DNA from: Acidimicrobiales bacterium
GTDB taxonomy: Bacteria; Actinomycetota; Acidimicrobiia; Acidimicrobiales; Poriferisodalaceae
DNA: 64,000 nt
NCBI GenBank assembly: GCA_030743005.1
Contig: JASLTG010000002.1
Coordinates: forward strand, 33,218 to 97,217
Reading direction: 5' to 3'
Shown here: positions 1 through 8,705 of the stretch, in pieces
Layout of the letters: each line of letters opens with the position of its first letter
How positions within the stretch are numbered: position 1 is the stretch's first letter
Program-made: the position numbers and the translations under genes
Notes under the pieces: generated by a model
What the model was told of the DNA's origin: nothing
What the model saw: only the letters and a program-made list of their open reading frames with translations
The model's database searches: none

Positions 1-1064
1 GGGTCGAACGCTGCGATGGTGGTGACCTCGTTGGTCAGCGTCGGTGCTGCTGGGTCGTGACGAACCGGCAGGTATTCGGCAACCACATCAGGGTTACCTT
101 CAGCGTATGCCTCGAAGCCCATTTCATAGGCAAGACCGAAGTCGTTGTCCATGACAAGACCAGCAACCTTTACAGGAAGCTCATCAGCAAGGTTGACCTT
201 GATCCAGGTTCCCCACAGCACAGCTTCAGTCGAATATGACATCTGATAGCTGGTGGTCCATGGGTGAAGTTCAGGGTCACCCCAGGCTGGGTGGCCTGAA
301 AGGTAGAACGGGTGAGGAATGCATTCTTCGTTGATCTTGTCGTAGACAGCAAGACCATTTGGCGAACCAAGGCCTTGGATCAAGTGAATGTTCGCGGATT
401 CGATAAGTTCGTCAACGTACTCAATGGTTTGAGCTGCAACATAGCCGTCATCCTTGATGATGAATTCAATGTCACGACCGCTCAACACGTCGAGTGAGTT
501 GATGTAATCGAACCAAATTTGCATACCGACACTCAAGTTGCCGTAGGCAGCAAGGTTGCCTGACTGCACGGTCGTTTGACCGAAGCGCATCTGGTCATCG
601 GTAAGGCCTGCGTGATCATCCCAGTCTGCAGGGCAAACGTTGAGATCAACGTCCATGCCTTCTGGTCCAATCAGGTGGTTGTCAGAATTGACACCCCACT
701 CGCCGGCATCCATTTTTGCGGTGATCATGGCGATGATGGCATCACGGTTGCAATCAGCTTCCGCGAAAATTCCTTCAACTGTGGAACGGTCTTGCGGGCA
801 GTCGCTGACTTCTTCTTCTTCAGCCGCCTCACCGTCATCTTCACCGGCAACAGCCTTTTCGACTGCGTCCTGGCTCAGAGTTCCGCCAGTGTCTTCCTCA
901 GCCTCTTCGGCTGAGTCATCACCATGGTCTTCAGCAGTTTCAGTAGCACTTTCGCTAGAACTGCTTGAAGAGTCATCGTCGTCGCTGGAACCGCAAGCTG
1001 CCGCAACAAGTGCGAAAGCGAACAGAACTGCGAGCAGACGCAATATATTGCGTCGTATCTCCAT
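1..1064 (-). CDS. Branched-chain amino-acid-type ABC transporter substrate-binding lipoprotein (3' truncated by window edge)
   Basis: The reverse strand reads open from ATG at 1064 to the window edge, about 354 codons, so the C-terminus is missing. The N-terminus is a lipoprotein signal: basic MEIRRN, a hydrophobic core, then the lipobox LVAAC near residue 23. A long Ser/Asp/Glu-rich linker follows to about residue 90. The rest resembles a periplasmic binding protein of the LivJ/LivK (Peripla_BP_6) type, with segments such as QGLGSPNGLAVYDKINEE and KVAGLVMDNDFGLAYEMGF. A GAGGGGG ribosome-binding site lies 6 bases before the ATG. It probably captures an amino acid, amide or small organic acid outside the membrane; the ligand cannot be read from sequence. 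Permease and ATPase genes may lie beyond the left edge. Confidence 0.8.
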   Translation of the reverse strand, partial: MEIRRNILRLLAVLFAFALVAAACGSSDDDDSSSSSSESATETAEDHGDDSAEEAEEDTGGTLSQDAVEKAVAGEDDGEAAEEEEVSDCPQDRSTVEGIFAEADCNRDAIIAMITAKMDAGEWGVNSDNHLIGPEGMDVDLNVCPADWDDHAGLTDDQMRFGQTTVQSGNLAAYGNLSVGMQIWFDYINSLDVLSGRDIEFIIKDDGYVAAQTIEYVDELIESANIHLIQGLGSPNGLAVYDKINEECIPHPFYLSGHPAWGDPELHPWTTSYQMSYSTEAVLWGTWIKVNLADELPVKVAGLVMDNDFGLAYEMGFEAYAEGNPDVVAEYLPVRHDPAAPTLTNEVTTIAAFD

Positions 1065-1215
1065 CTGGAGCCCCCTCTATGGTTTCTATGGGTACCTCAA
1101 CTAAACACTCGTAAAGTTGACTGGAAGCACGCTAGGCGGATCAGCGGCCAAACACGAATTCTCATGCCCTATATGTCGGACTTGTCACATAATCGCAAAG
1201 GAGTTCAGAAGCATC

Positions 1216-1221
1216 TACTTT
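1216..1221 (+). promoter_or_regulatory. -10 element TACTTT, leaderless start
   Basis: TANNNT hexamer ending 6 bases before the ATG at 1228, so the predicted transcript begins at or next to the start codon. It supports choosing 1228 over the upstream TTG at 1117. Confidence 0.5.
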
Positions 1222-1227
1222 GGGGAA

Positions 1228-2145
1228 ATGGATTGGGGAGTGCATTTACCGCATTTAGGGCGGGACGTAAGTAGGGATTCATTAATAGGTTTCGCTCAGA
1301 GGGCCGAAGATCTGGGGGTTCATTCGGGCTGGGCAAGTGATCACGTCTGTTGGCCCGCTGAATTCGATTCCAAATACCCCTATAGCAGCGACGGGTCTTT
1401 CCCTGCGCCATCTGGTCTTGGGTGGTTAGATCCGATTGGCACTCTGTTGTTTGTTGCTGGTTGCACTGAACATCTTCGACTGGGCTTCACAGTTCTAATT
1501 CTTCCGTATCGGCAACCAGTGGTGACCGCTAAGCAGTTGACGACGATCGACGTTGTATCGGAAGGCCGTTTGATTTTGGGTGTGGGCGTGGGATGGATGC
1601 GAGAAGAAGCCGAAGTTCTTGGCATGCCGTGGGATAACCGCGGCAAAAGGTCTGATGAGCAACTCGAAATTTTCGAGACACTTTTTAGCGACGAACAACC
1701 GTCATACAGCGGCGAGTTTTATTCTTTTCCCAAGGTCCGATTCGAACCAAAACCAGTTCAATCACCCGTTCCAGTGTGGGTCGGTGGGAATAGCAGGGCC
1801 GCGTTCCGCAGAACTGCGCGGTTCGGTCACGCGTTTCATGCAGCATTTGAACCTCTTGACACCGTCGAAGATGAATGGCGTCAGGTCCATGACGAATGTG
1901 AAGCCATCGGGCGAGACCCGGGGAGTCTTGATCTTTCACTTCGAATGTTTTTGGATCCTGACCAGGTCATGGAACCAATCAAATCTATAGGGGGCTCCGC
2001 GGACCAAATGGTTGACACTATTGGCCGAGTCCAAGACATTGGTGTCACCCATATTTTGGTTGATCCGGTTGCCCGCGGAGGGGTTGATGGTCGACTTGAG
2101 GCTCTCAGTGAATTTATGACCAACATCGCCCCTCAGGTCGGTTAA
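1228..2145 (+). CDS. LLM class F420-dependent oxidoreductase
   Basis: A 305-residue luciferase-like TIM-barrel protein starting MDWGVHLPHLG. Family-typical segments are GWASDHVCWP, LRLGFTVLILPYRQPV, the GRLILGVGVGWMREEAE block and VPVWVGGNSRAAFRRTARFG. These flavin-type barrels use coenzyme F420 in actinobacteria to oxidise or reduce alcohols, ketones or xenobiotics. The substrate is unknown. The frame is open back to a TTG at 1117, but the ATG at 1228 begins the first beta strand and has a -10 hexamer 6 bases ahead. A second, distinct family member lies at 34036-34896. The S4-protein gene follows 7 bases downstream, probably co-transcribed. Confidence 0.88.
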   Translation: MDWGVHLPHLGRDVSRDSLIGFAQRAEDLGVHSGWASDHVCWPAEFDSKYPYSSDGSFPAPSGLGWLDPIGTLLFVAGCTEHLRLGFTVLILPYRQPVVTAKQLTTIDVVSEGRLILGVGVGWMREEAEVLGMPWDNRGKRSDEQLEIFETLFSDEQPSYSGEFYSFPKVRFEPKPVQSPVPVWVGGNSRAAFRRTARFGHAFHAAFEPLDTVEDEWRQVHDECEAIGRDPGSLDLSLRMFLDPDQVMEPIKSIGGSADQMVDTIGRVQDIGVTHILVDPVARGGVDGRLEALSEFMTNIAPQVG

Positions 2146-2152
2146 TCGAGCA

Positions 2153-2530
2153 ATGAACCAGAGTTCGTGTCGAGCAGACCGATGGCTTTGGGCAGTGCGA
2201 ATGTTCAGGACTCGTTCCTTAGCTAAGCAGGCCTGTGCTCGGGGAACTGTCAGAATCAACGGGTCAATAGCGAAACCTTCTTCCAACGTGAGGTTGGGAG
2301 ATCGAGTGAAGGTGAAGGCACGTGGTGCTTTCAAAGAGTTAGAGGTCACTCAAATCCTCGAAAAGCGTGTAGGTCCAGCGCTTGCTGGTGACTACTACAT
2401 TGATCACAGCCCATTACCTGAAAAAGATGAGTCAACGATTTCGTTGACACCAGTCGCGAAACGCGAACGTGGTGCCGGCCGTCCGACGAAACGGGATCGG
2501 AGACGGATAGACAGGTTGAGAGGCGGTTAG
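2153..2530 (+). CDS. S4-domain RNA-binding protein, Hsp15 (HslR)-like
   Basis: A small basic protein of 125 residues. The N-terminal S4 domain (about residues 7-65) shows RADRWLWAVRMFRTRSLA, CARGTVRINGSIAKPSSNVRLGDRV, the typical HslR layout, followed by a basic tail rich in Arg and Lys (RPTKRDRRRIDRLR). In E. coli, Hsp15 binds 50S subunits carrying nascent chains and frees stalled tRNA-peptide. The same role is inferred here. It starts 7 bases after the F420 oxidoreductase stop, so it probably shares that transcript, although the functions look unrelated. Confidence 0.85.
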   Translation: MNQSSCRADRWLWAVRMFRTRSLAKQACARGTVRINGSIAKPSSNVRLGDRVKVKARGAFKELEVTQILEKRVGPALAGDYYIDHSPLPEKDESTISLTPVAKRERGAGRPTKRDRRRIDRLRGG

Positions 2531-2558
2531 CAACTATCAGAGGTCGAAGGACGGTACC

Positions 2559-3341
2559 TTGACGTCGGTGAGTCTTCCTTTACCCGTTGCCCTAGCGCAC
2601 GCTCGTTTGGTCATGGACGCTGTCCAATCCTCTGAAGTCGAAACTCCCGGGTCCGCGTCGCTTGCCTACGACGCACAAGATCAATTGAGCGATCTCATAG
2701 ATTCTCCGTCTGCTGGATGGAAGGTGGGTGCGACCAGTCCTGCTAGTCAGCACAAGTTAGGGGTGAAGGCCCCAATTTGCGGACCTGTTTTCGAACGAAC
2801 AATGTTCGATTCTGGGGACAGCGTTGACCTTTCTGCCTTTCATCATCAACCAGGTCTGGAATCTGAGTTTGCGTTCACTATCGGTTTGACGGTTCGACCA
2901 GGCGGCCCCGCGATGAGCGCGATGATGGCACGCGAGATGGTTTCAACCGTTCATGTCGCGATTGAACTGGTTTGTTCAAGATTCGAGGAGAACTTCGAGG
3001 TCGACCCTGCGCTCTTAGTTGCTGACGGCGCGTTGCACGCCGGTCTGGTGTTGGGGCCGGGATCGGAACCTGAGACGGTTCCTGATTTGGTTTCCCACCA
3101 GCTTCGCACTTTGGTTGACGGCGATGAGGTCGCCACGGGGACCGGGGCTGAAGTGCTGGGAGACCCCTACGAATCTTTAGCTTGGCTGTGTAACCATCTA
3201 AACAAACGGGGGCTGACTCTCCCCTCCGGCAGCGTCGTTACAACTGGGGCGGCGACGGGGCTACACGTGACCGGGACGGGTCAAGAAGTCGCAACGGACG
3301 GCGGAACCCTCGGTTCGGTAACTTTGAATCTGGCCGGTTAA
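2559..3341 (+). CDS. 2-keto-4-pentenoate hydratase / FAH-fold family protein
   Basis: A 260-residue protein related to MhpD and other fumarylacetoacetase-fold hydratases and decarboxylases. Visible family features are GWKVGATSP near residue 55, the acidic metal site LESEFAFTIG near residue 100 and VADGALHAGLVLG in the core. The C-terminal GSVVTTGAATGLHVTG block is the usual end of the fold. Members hydrate 2-oxo-4-pentenoates or decarboxylate 2-oxo-3-enedioates in meta-cleavage pathways. No other meta-cleavage gene is adjacent, so the substrate is open. The start is TTG at 2559 with GAAGG upstream. GTG at 2568 is an alternative. The MFS gene follows 4 bases later. Confidence 0.82.
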   Translation: MTSVSLPLPVALAHARLVMDAVQSSEVETPGSASLAYDAQDQLSDLIDSPSAGWKVGATSPASQHKLGVKAPICGPVFERTMFDSGDSVDLSAFHHQPGLESEFAFTIGLTVRPGGPAMSAMMAREMVSTVHVAIELVCSRFEENFEVDPALLVADGALHAGLVLGPGSEPETVPDLVSHQLRTLVDGDEVATGTGAEVLGDPYESLAWLCNHLNKRGLTLPSGSVVTTGAATGLHVTGTGQEVATDGGTLGSVTLNLAG

Positions 3342-3345
3342 TTAG

Positions 3346-4599
3346 GTGGTTCAGGCCACCAAAGTGGAGCCGTTCCGAGGTTGGGGTCTACTTGGTCTCT
3401 CAACTTTGGCGATTTCTCTAACTCTTCCCGGTCAAACAATAGGTGTCTCCTCTTTCGCTGATCACCTAACCGAAGACCTCACCATAAGTACGACCTCGTT
3501 ATCGACTGCCTATTTGATCGGCACTATCTCCGGTTCTTTGGCAATGCCGACCATCGGACGGTGGATAGATCGGACGGGAGTCCGAAAAACGATGATGTTG
3601 ATTGCAAGCGCCTTCTCTGTTGCGGTCGCCTATATGGGTACGGTCCGGCACTTCTGGATGTTGATTATCGGATTTGTAGGCATTCGAATGTTGGGACAGG
3701 GCGCTTTAAGTTTGGTGGGCCAGACAAGCATTGCTCTCTGGTTTGACCAGAAGCGAGGATTGGCTTTTGGTCTTTCGATGACAGCCTCAGCTGGTCTCAT
3801 GTCCTTGGGACCCCTCGGGTTGACGTTGTTAATAGAGAGTTTTGGTTGGCGTTGGGCTTGGGTCATTAGCGCGGCTTGCATTTTCGTTGTCTTAGTCCCC
3901 GCCACTTGGCGTTGGATGGAAGACCGCCCCGAGTCACTCGGACAACAACCTGACGGCCGCTCTGTTGCACCCGATGACGCTGCGCCACGGACAATTCACT
4001 ACACCGTGAGACAAGCTGTTGCTACGAACGCCTTCTGGGTATTGACCGGTGTCATGGTCGTGTCTTCCGCTTTGATTACGGGCGTGACCTTTCACCATTT
4101 CGCTCTCATGAAAGCAGCGGGTCTCACCACGGCTCAGGCAGCAGCAGTGTTTGTTCCCCAAATGGTCGGGACGGTCATAGCGGGTTTCTTCTGGGCATGG
4201 CTCACTGACCGGGCATCCGCGAGGTTCTTGTTGATCTCATGTCAAGCCTCGTTGCTGGGTGCTCATTTGAGTTATGCCTGGGTGGGACCTGGACTAGGCG
4301 CCGCGTTCTATTCGCTGCTACTAGGAGCTAATGGTGGTTCAATCCGCGCGCTTGCTTCAGCCTTGTATCCAAAGTGGTTCGGAACCGAAAATATTGGAGC
4401 TATTCGCGGGGTGGCGACCGCTTTTGGAGTTGGAGCTTCCGCTATTGGCCCGTTGATAGTTGCATTGGGATTTCGAGCTACAGGAGATTACGTCAGTCTT
4501 AATTATTTCTTGGCGATTGTTCCCGCAGTTGCGATGTTGGCATCACTTCTGGTTCAGCCACCGCGAACGGCAAGCCGTGACCATCACTCAACGACATAG
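3346..4599 (+). CDS. MFS transporter (OxlT/monocarboxylate-type)
   Basis: A 417-residue hydrophobic protein with about 12 membrane helices in two six-helix halves. The major-facilitator signature between helices 2 and 3 is seen as GRWIDRTGVRKTMM. A cytoplasmic loop near residues 190-220 separates the halves. The general pattern resembles bacterial monocarboxylate or oxalate/formate-type carriers, but the substrate is not readable. The GTG start lies 4 bases after the hydratase-like gene stop, so the two are probably co-transcribed and the carrier may import the hydratase substrate or a precursor. Confidence 0.85.
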   Translation: MVQATKVEPFRGWGLLGLSTLAISLTLPGQTIGVSSFADHLTEDLTISTTSLSTAYLIGTISGSLAMPTIGRWIDRTGVRKTMMLIASAFSVAVAYMGTVRHFWMLIIGFVGIRMLGQGALSLVGQTSIALWFDQKRGLAFGLSMTASAGLMSLGPLGLTLLIESFGWRWAWVISAACIFVVLVPATWRWMEDRPESLGQQPDGRSVAPDDAAPRTIHYTVRQAVATNAFWVLTGVMVVSSALITGVTFHHFALMKAAGLTTAQAAAVFVPQMVGTVIAGFFWAWLTDRASARFLLISCQASLLGAHLSYAWVGPGLGAAFYSLLLGANGGSIRALASALYPKWFGTENIGAIRGVATAFGVGASAIGPLIVALGFRATGDYVSLNYFLAIVPAVAMLASLLVQPPRTASRDHHSTT

Positions 4600-4607
4600 A
4601 TCTTAGA

Positions 4608-4613
4608 TAGCGT
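4608..4613 (+). promoter_or_regulatory. -10 element TAGCGT before ABC-F gene
   Basis: TANNNT hexamer ending 8 bases before the GTG at 4622, compatible with a leaderless or near-leaderless transcript. The site lies just after the stop of the preceding MFS gene. Confidence 0.35.
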
Positions 4614-4621
4614 CTCTTGGT

Positions 4622-6559
4622 GTGCTGACCGCTACAGCTCTGAGCAAAGAGCAAGGCTCCAGACAGTTATTTCAAAACGTAAGTCTTCAGTTGTCTTCTG
4701 GGCGACGAATAGCACTTGTCGGAAGTAACGGCGTCGGCAAAACAACTCTGATTGAGATCCTGCTCGGAATACAGGACCCCGACTCCGGAAGTGTGCATCG
4801 GCCATCGAATCTGTCAATCGGGTATTTACCTCAAGACCTTGAAGAAGAATTGGTGGGTTCGGCTCTTGAGGTCACCCTCCAAGGCGCATCCCACATCATC
4901 AGCATGGAGGAACGCCTAGTCGAAATACGAGAAGAGCTCAGCCTCGACGAGGGAGAAGATCAGGGTCATCTATTGGAAGAATATGGTGATCTGCAAAGCC
5001 GTTTCGAACAGTTAGGCGGATACGCAGTCGAAGCCGAGGCTCAAAGAGTGTTGGCGGGTTTGGGTTTCGATCACGAGATGATGCATCGACAAGCTCTTGA
5101 ACTGTCTGGTGGATGGCAAATGCGTGTCGTCCTTGCACGTCTGCTGTTGTCGGAACCAGATGTTCTGATTCTCGATGAACCCACAAACCATCTAGATGTG
5201 GATTCTGTCTCGTGGCTTGAGGCTCAGTTCTCCACATGGGCTGGTTGCATTTTGTTCGTCAGTCACGACAGAGACTTCATTGATGGTGTCGCCAATCGTG
5301 TGATCGAGCTTGATGGGCGTTCTAGCTACGAATATGTCGGTGGATTTTCTGATTTTGTAGCCTCTCGAGAGCTTCGGTTGACTCAATTGGAAGCTTCGGC
5401 TGCGCAACAAAGTCGCAAACTTGCTCAAACGGAAAGATTTATTGAACGGTTTCGTTACAAGGCGAGCAAAGCAAAGCAGGTACAGAGTCGGGTCAAGTCC
5501 CTAGACCGGGTAGACCGGATCGAAGTTCCAGCAACGAATGACCTTAAAGCGAAGTTTGACTTTCCTGAACCAAGAAGATCAGCGAGGGTTGTCGTCGAAT
5601 TTGATGAGGCCACAGCCGCCTACGGCGATCAAATTGTTCTGACCGACATCTCATTTGTCATAGAACGAGGCAGAAAGGTAGCGCTGGTAGGTCCCAACGG
5701 GGCAGGAAAAACAACGTTGTTGAAGCTACTGCTCGGTGAATTAGACCCCACTCAAGGCAAAGCGCGTATCGGCAACAAGGTGGACTACGCCCGTTTTGCT
5801 CAACATTTGACAGACGTTTTGGATCTTGGTCGATCAGTCTTGCAAGAGTTCACGTCATCGATCGGAGATCAGGGCGATAGAAATCTTCGAACAGTTCTCG
5901 GCGGATTTGGGTTCAGAGGTGATCAGGTAGATCAAAAGGTCGGTGATTTATCTGGCGGAGAACAAACTCGACTGGCTCTAGCTATCACCATGGCGAACCC
6001 CGTGAATCTCCTGATCCTCGACGAACCAACAAACCATCTTGACCTTCCAAGCTGTGACCACTTAGAAGATGCCTTAAATGCTTACCCAGGAACTCTGATC
6101 TTGGTCACCCACGATCGCCACCTCATCCGTAGTGTCGCTGATGCCCTTATCGTCGTGCGAAATGGGACCGCAACCTGGCACGAAGGCGTGGATGAAGACC
6201 TGTTGAAAGCTCCCCCCGAACCCCGCGAATCTGATCAGAGCACTAAGACATCAACAAACCAACACAATCAGCTCCGTGAAGCGCGCAGAGACCAAGCGCG
6301 ACGGCGAAGTCGAACAAACGATGCGACAAGAGAGCTTCGACAAGAACGCGATCAAGTCGAACAAGCCTGGGAGCAAGTCGAAGGTGAACTAGCAGAGATA
6401 CAGGCTCAGCTTGTTGACAGTTCGACCTACGAAAATTCTGAAGTAGTGACGAAACTTAGCAAGCAACACGATCACTTAAAGGATCGGGCCTCGGAGTTAA
6501 TGGATCAATACGAAACTTTGCTCCGCCGCATAGCTAGAAAAGAAGCAGAAAGCGACTGA
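4622..6559 (+). CDS. ABC-F family ATP-binding protein
   Basis: A 645-residue soluble protein with two ABC ATPase domains and no membrane segments, which defines the ABC-F class of ribosome-associated translation or antibiotic-resistance factors. The first domain has Walker A GSNGVGKTT near residue 34, signature LSGGWQMR and Walker B LDEPTNHLD. A charged inter-domain linker follows. The second domain has GPNGAGKTT, LSGGEQTR and LDEPTNHLD. The last 120 residues are strongly charged with heptad-like Leu/Glu/Lys spacing, probably the coiled-coil seen in Uup-like members. Which ribosome state it acts on is not clear from sequence. Confidence 0.9.
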   Translation: MLTATALSKEQGSRQLFQNVSLQLSSGRRIALVGSNGVGKTTLIEILLGIQDPDSGSVHRPSNLSIGYLPQDLEEELVGSALEVTLQGASHIISMEERLVEIREELSLDEGEDQGHLLEEYGDLQSRFEQLGGYAVEAEAQRVLAGLGFDHEMMHRQALELSGGWQMRVVLARLLLSEPDVLILDEPTNHLDVDSVSWLEAQFSTWAGCILFVSHDRDFIDGVANRVIELDGRSSYEYVGGFSDFVASRELRLTQLEASAAQQSRKLAQTERFIERFRYKASKAKQVQSRVKSLDRVDRIEVPATNDLKAKFDFPEPRRSARVVVEFDEATAAYGDQIVLTDISFVIERGRKVALVGPNGAGKTTLLKLLLGELDPTQGKARIGNKVDYARFAQHLTDVLDLGRSVLQEFTSSIGDQGDRNLRTVLGGFGFRGDQVDQKVGDLSGGEQTRLALAITMANPVNLLILDEPTNHLDLPSCDHLEDALNAYPGTLILVTHDRHLIRSVADALIVVRNGTATWHEGVDEDLLKAPPEPRESDQSTKTSTNQHNQLREARRDQARRRSRTNDATRELRQERDQVEQAWEQVEGELAEIQAQLVDSSTYENSEVVTKLSKQHDHLKDRASELMDQYETLLRRIARKEAESD

Positions 6560-6561
6560 CG

Positions 6562-7299
6562 TTAGGCGCAACCATTCACCGGTTCTACAACCGGTACGTG
6601 TTCTACTTGAACCCCTTCGTTAAATGTGATCAGCGCTGCTGTGCCATTTCCTGGTGAACCCATTGGGGCACCTGGATACCAAGCCGTTACAGATCCGTGG
6701 CTAGCGTCGGTAGGGACGTGCCAATGTCCCAACGCCACGTAGTCCGCGTTAGTGGAAGATATTTCCTCATAAGTAATCGGTGATGACCGGTGAGCATCTT
6801 CGCTTGAAAGATTGAGGTGACCGTGGGCGGCCACCACATACCATTCGGTGCTGGGCCGAGGTGGAACATTCAACAGTGGCCTGTAGCCCGGCTCATGATC
6901 ATTCATAGCTCTCCCCCAAATGGTCATCTGATTCGATTCCAAAGTCAGTGAAGAGCCCTCTAAATCCTCCAACAGTTGTATCCCTGTTCGTTCAACATCT
7001 TTACGACATCTTTGCCACAAAGACTTATCGTCGTGAACATCGTGATTTCCCGGAATCACTACAACCGGTACCTCTGGGGCACTCAATATTTCCAATGTCG
7101 ATCTCACAGCACTGTCAGGTAGACGTGCATGATCAAACAAGTCACCAGAGATCATCAATATGTCTGCTTGATATTGAATGACCGCATCAGCAAGGGCGTG
7201 AGCGGCGCACTGACATGTTTCCCCATGCGCACCTGCACTTCCCCTGGCATGCCCTATGTGCACATCAGAGGTGTGAAGCATTCGCACCATTTGTTTCAT
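6562..7299 (-). CDS. Metallophosphoesterase, SbcD/YhaO-like
   Basis: A calcineurin-like phosphoesterase of about 245 residues. Metal-site motifs appear in order: DVHIGHARG (near residue 10), GDLFDHARLPD, IPGNHDVHD, and later AAHGHLN with the terminal GHWHVP. The order and spacing match SbcD-type nucleases or phosphodiesterases, but there is no SbcC partner nearby and it is shorter than SbcD. The start is uncertain among ATGs at 7299, 7290 and 7281. A longer frame to 7389 would overlap the divergent gene. Its stop lies 2 bases from the ABC-F stop (convergent). Confidence 0.85.
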   Translation of the reverse strand: MKQMVRMLHTSDVHIGHARGSAGAHGETCQCAAHALADAVIQYQADILMISGDLFDHARLPDSAVRSTLEILSAPEVPVVVIPGNHDVHDDKSLWQRCRKDVERTGIQLLEDLEGSSLTLESNQMTIWGRAMNDHEPGYRPLLNVPPRPSTEWYVVAAHGHLNLSSEDAHRSSPITYEEISSTNADYVALGHWHVPTDASHGSVTAWYPGAPMGSPGNGTAALITFNEGVQVEHVPVVEPVNGCA

Positions 7300-7304
7300 C
7301 GTCC

Positions 7305-7310
7305 TAGCCT
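7305..7310 (+). promoter_or_regulatory. -10 element TAGCCT, leaderless start of PPOX gene
   Basis: TANNNT hexamer ending 7 bases before the ATG at 7318. It sits inside the 18-base gap between two divergent genes. Confidence 0.5.
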
Positions 7311-7317
7311 CATCCCC

Positions 7318-7782
7318 ATGGCCCGAAAGATTGCCACTAACAGAACCGTGAAGCGAGATGAATTGCTTAATTTTATTGGGCAACGTCATCGCGGGATCCT
7401 TTCAACAACTAGATCTAACGGCAGACCCCAAATGTCGCTGATCACTATGGGTTTGGATAATGAAGGGCGAGTTGTGGTCGCTACTTATCCCGAACGCGTC
7501 AAAGTTATGAATGCTCGCCAGAATCCGGTCGCATCGTTGCTCGTTATGGGAGAGGAATTCAATAGCGAATGGGTCCAAATGGACGGGGAGTTGGAAGTTC
7601 TCGACCTTCCGGAGGCGCTCGATCCGCTTTGCGACTATTTCAGGTCGGTTAGCGGAGAACATCCTGATTGGGACGAATATCGCGACGCAATGATTCAACA
7701 AGGCAAATCGTTACTTCGTCTTTCTATCGCCTCGTGGAGTCCAATCTCACAGGGTGGATTTCCTGCTCGCCTGGCTGACTGA
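7318..7782 (+). CDS. PPOX class F420-dependent oxidoreductase
   Basis: A 154-residue split-beta-barrel flavin/deazaflavin protein of the pyridoxamine 5'-phosphate oxidase-like family. The N-terminus RGILSTTRSNGRPQMSLI and the strand VVVATYPERVKVMNARQNPVASLLV are typical of the actinobacterial PPOX-class F420 group. These proteins reduce biliverdin, aflatoxins, quinones or fatty acids with F420H2, and the specific substrate here is unknown. The start at 7318 is chosen because the conserved region begins just after it and a -10 hexamer lies 7 bases upstream. Sequence before it has no conserved character and overlaps the divergent phosphoesterase. Confidence 0.87.
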   Translation: MARKIATNRTVKRDELLNFIGQRHRGILSTTRSNGRPQMSLITMGLDNEGRVVVATYPERVKVMNARQNPVASLLVMGEEFNSEWVQMDGELEVLDLPEALDPLCDYFRSVSGEHPDWDEYRDAMIQQGKSLLRLSIASWSPISQGGFPARLAD

Positions 7783-7842
7783 CATTTTCTCTTTCCTGAT
7801 TGAAGTGATCATTCCCTCACACGTCGAAGCCGTTTCAGCGAA

Positions 7843-7848
7843 TAGTTT
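7843..7848 (+). promoter_or_regulatory. -10 element TAGTTT, leaderless start of surE
   Basis: TANNNT hexamer ending 6 bases before the GTG at 7855. No Shine-Dalgarno sequence precedes the GTG. Confidence 0.5.
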
Positions 7849-7854
7849 CTAGCC

Positions 7855-8676
7855 GTGCGTATCTTGGTAACCAATGATGATGGGATAGAGAGCGAGGGCC
7901 TTCATGTTCTCGCGCGAGCGATGAGAGGACACGGAGAAGTAGTCGTCGTAGCTCCTGATAGTGAATATTCTGGTGCGGGAGCGGCAATAGGGCCTCTTCA
8001 TTTGAGCGAACCCGAAGTTAGGTCAGTTGACGTCGACGGGATAGACACGGCCTGGTCAGTCTCCGGACCCCCAGCGTTGTGTGTGATGTTCGCTCGCCTT
8101 GGCCTGTTCGGAGAGGTGGACTTAGTTGTGTCTGGGATCAACCCGGGTGCCAATGTCGGTCGCTCCGTTTACCATTCAGGCACAGTGGGCGCGGCGCTCA
8201 CAGCTCGGCACACCAACATCCCCAGTCTTGCAGTGAGCCAGCATTTGACCGGTCTGGGCATCGAGGGTCAGGTTTGGGAGGATCTAATCGTCGGTCAAAA
8301 GTGGCACGTGGCTGCCGAGGTGGCGAGCACCATCGTTGAGGGCTTGCTTCGTGACGACGTCGGCGACAGTCCAGTGATGAATGTGAATGTTCCAAATCTC
8401 GAACTCGATCAAATTCGAGGATGGCGATTCACTGAGCTTGGTGCCCAACCTCCCCGAGCAATTGAAAACATTGAATTGCAACCAACTCCCGACGAACGGA
8501 CCTTTCAGGTGTCAATGTCGTGGGGGGACGAGAATTTTCAGTCACCCGACGTTGATGCAGGAGCGGTGATGAACGACGAAATATCGGTCTCCTATCTCTC
8601 AAGGATCGTCGCACTGTCTCCCCCACCAGTTTCAACTCTCGGTAAAGCCTTGAGTGGCCTTCTCGACACGAAGTGA
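7855..8676 (+). CDS. surE: 5'/3'-nucleotidase SurE
   Basis: A 273-residue protein beginning MRILVTNDDGIESEGLHVLA, the hallmark SurE N-terminus with the metal-binding Asp8 and Asp9. Ser39 in EYSGAG and Asn96 in VSGINPGANVG complete the known metal and phosphate site, and HSGTVGAALTA follows as in the family. SurE hydrolyses nucleoside 5'- and 3'-monophosphates, often under stress or stationary phase. The start is GTG at 7855. It is probably transcribed alone, since the next gene converges on it. Confidence 0.95.
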   Translation: MRILVTNDDGIESEGLHVLARAMRGHGEVVVVAPDSEYSGAGAAIGPLHLSEPEVRSVDVDGIDTAWSVSGPPALCVMFARLGLFGEVDLVVSGINPGANVGRSVYHSGTVGAALTARHTNIPSLAVSQHLTGLGIEGQVWEDLIVGQKWHVAAEVASTIVEGLLRDDVGDSPVMNVNVPNLELDQIRGWRFTELGAQPPRAIENIELQPTPDERTFQVSMSWGDENFQSPDVDAGAVMNDEISVSYLSRIVALSPPPVSTLGKALSGLLDTK

Positions 8677-8705
8677 AACAATGTCGCCTAGGGATAGCTC
8701 TATGG

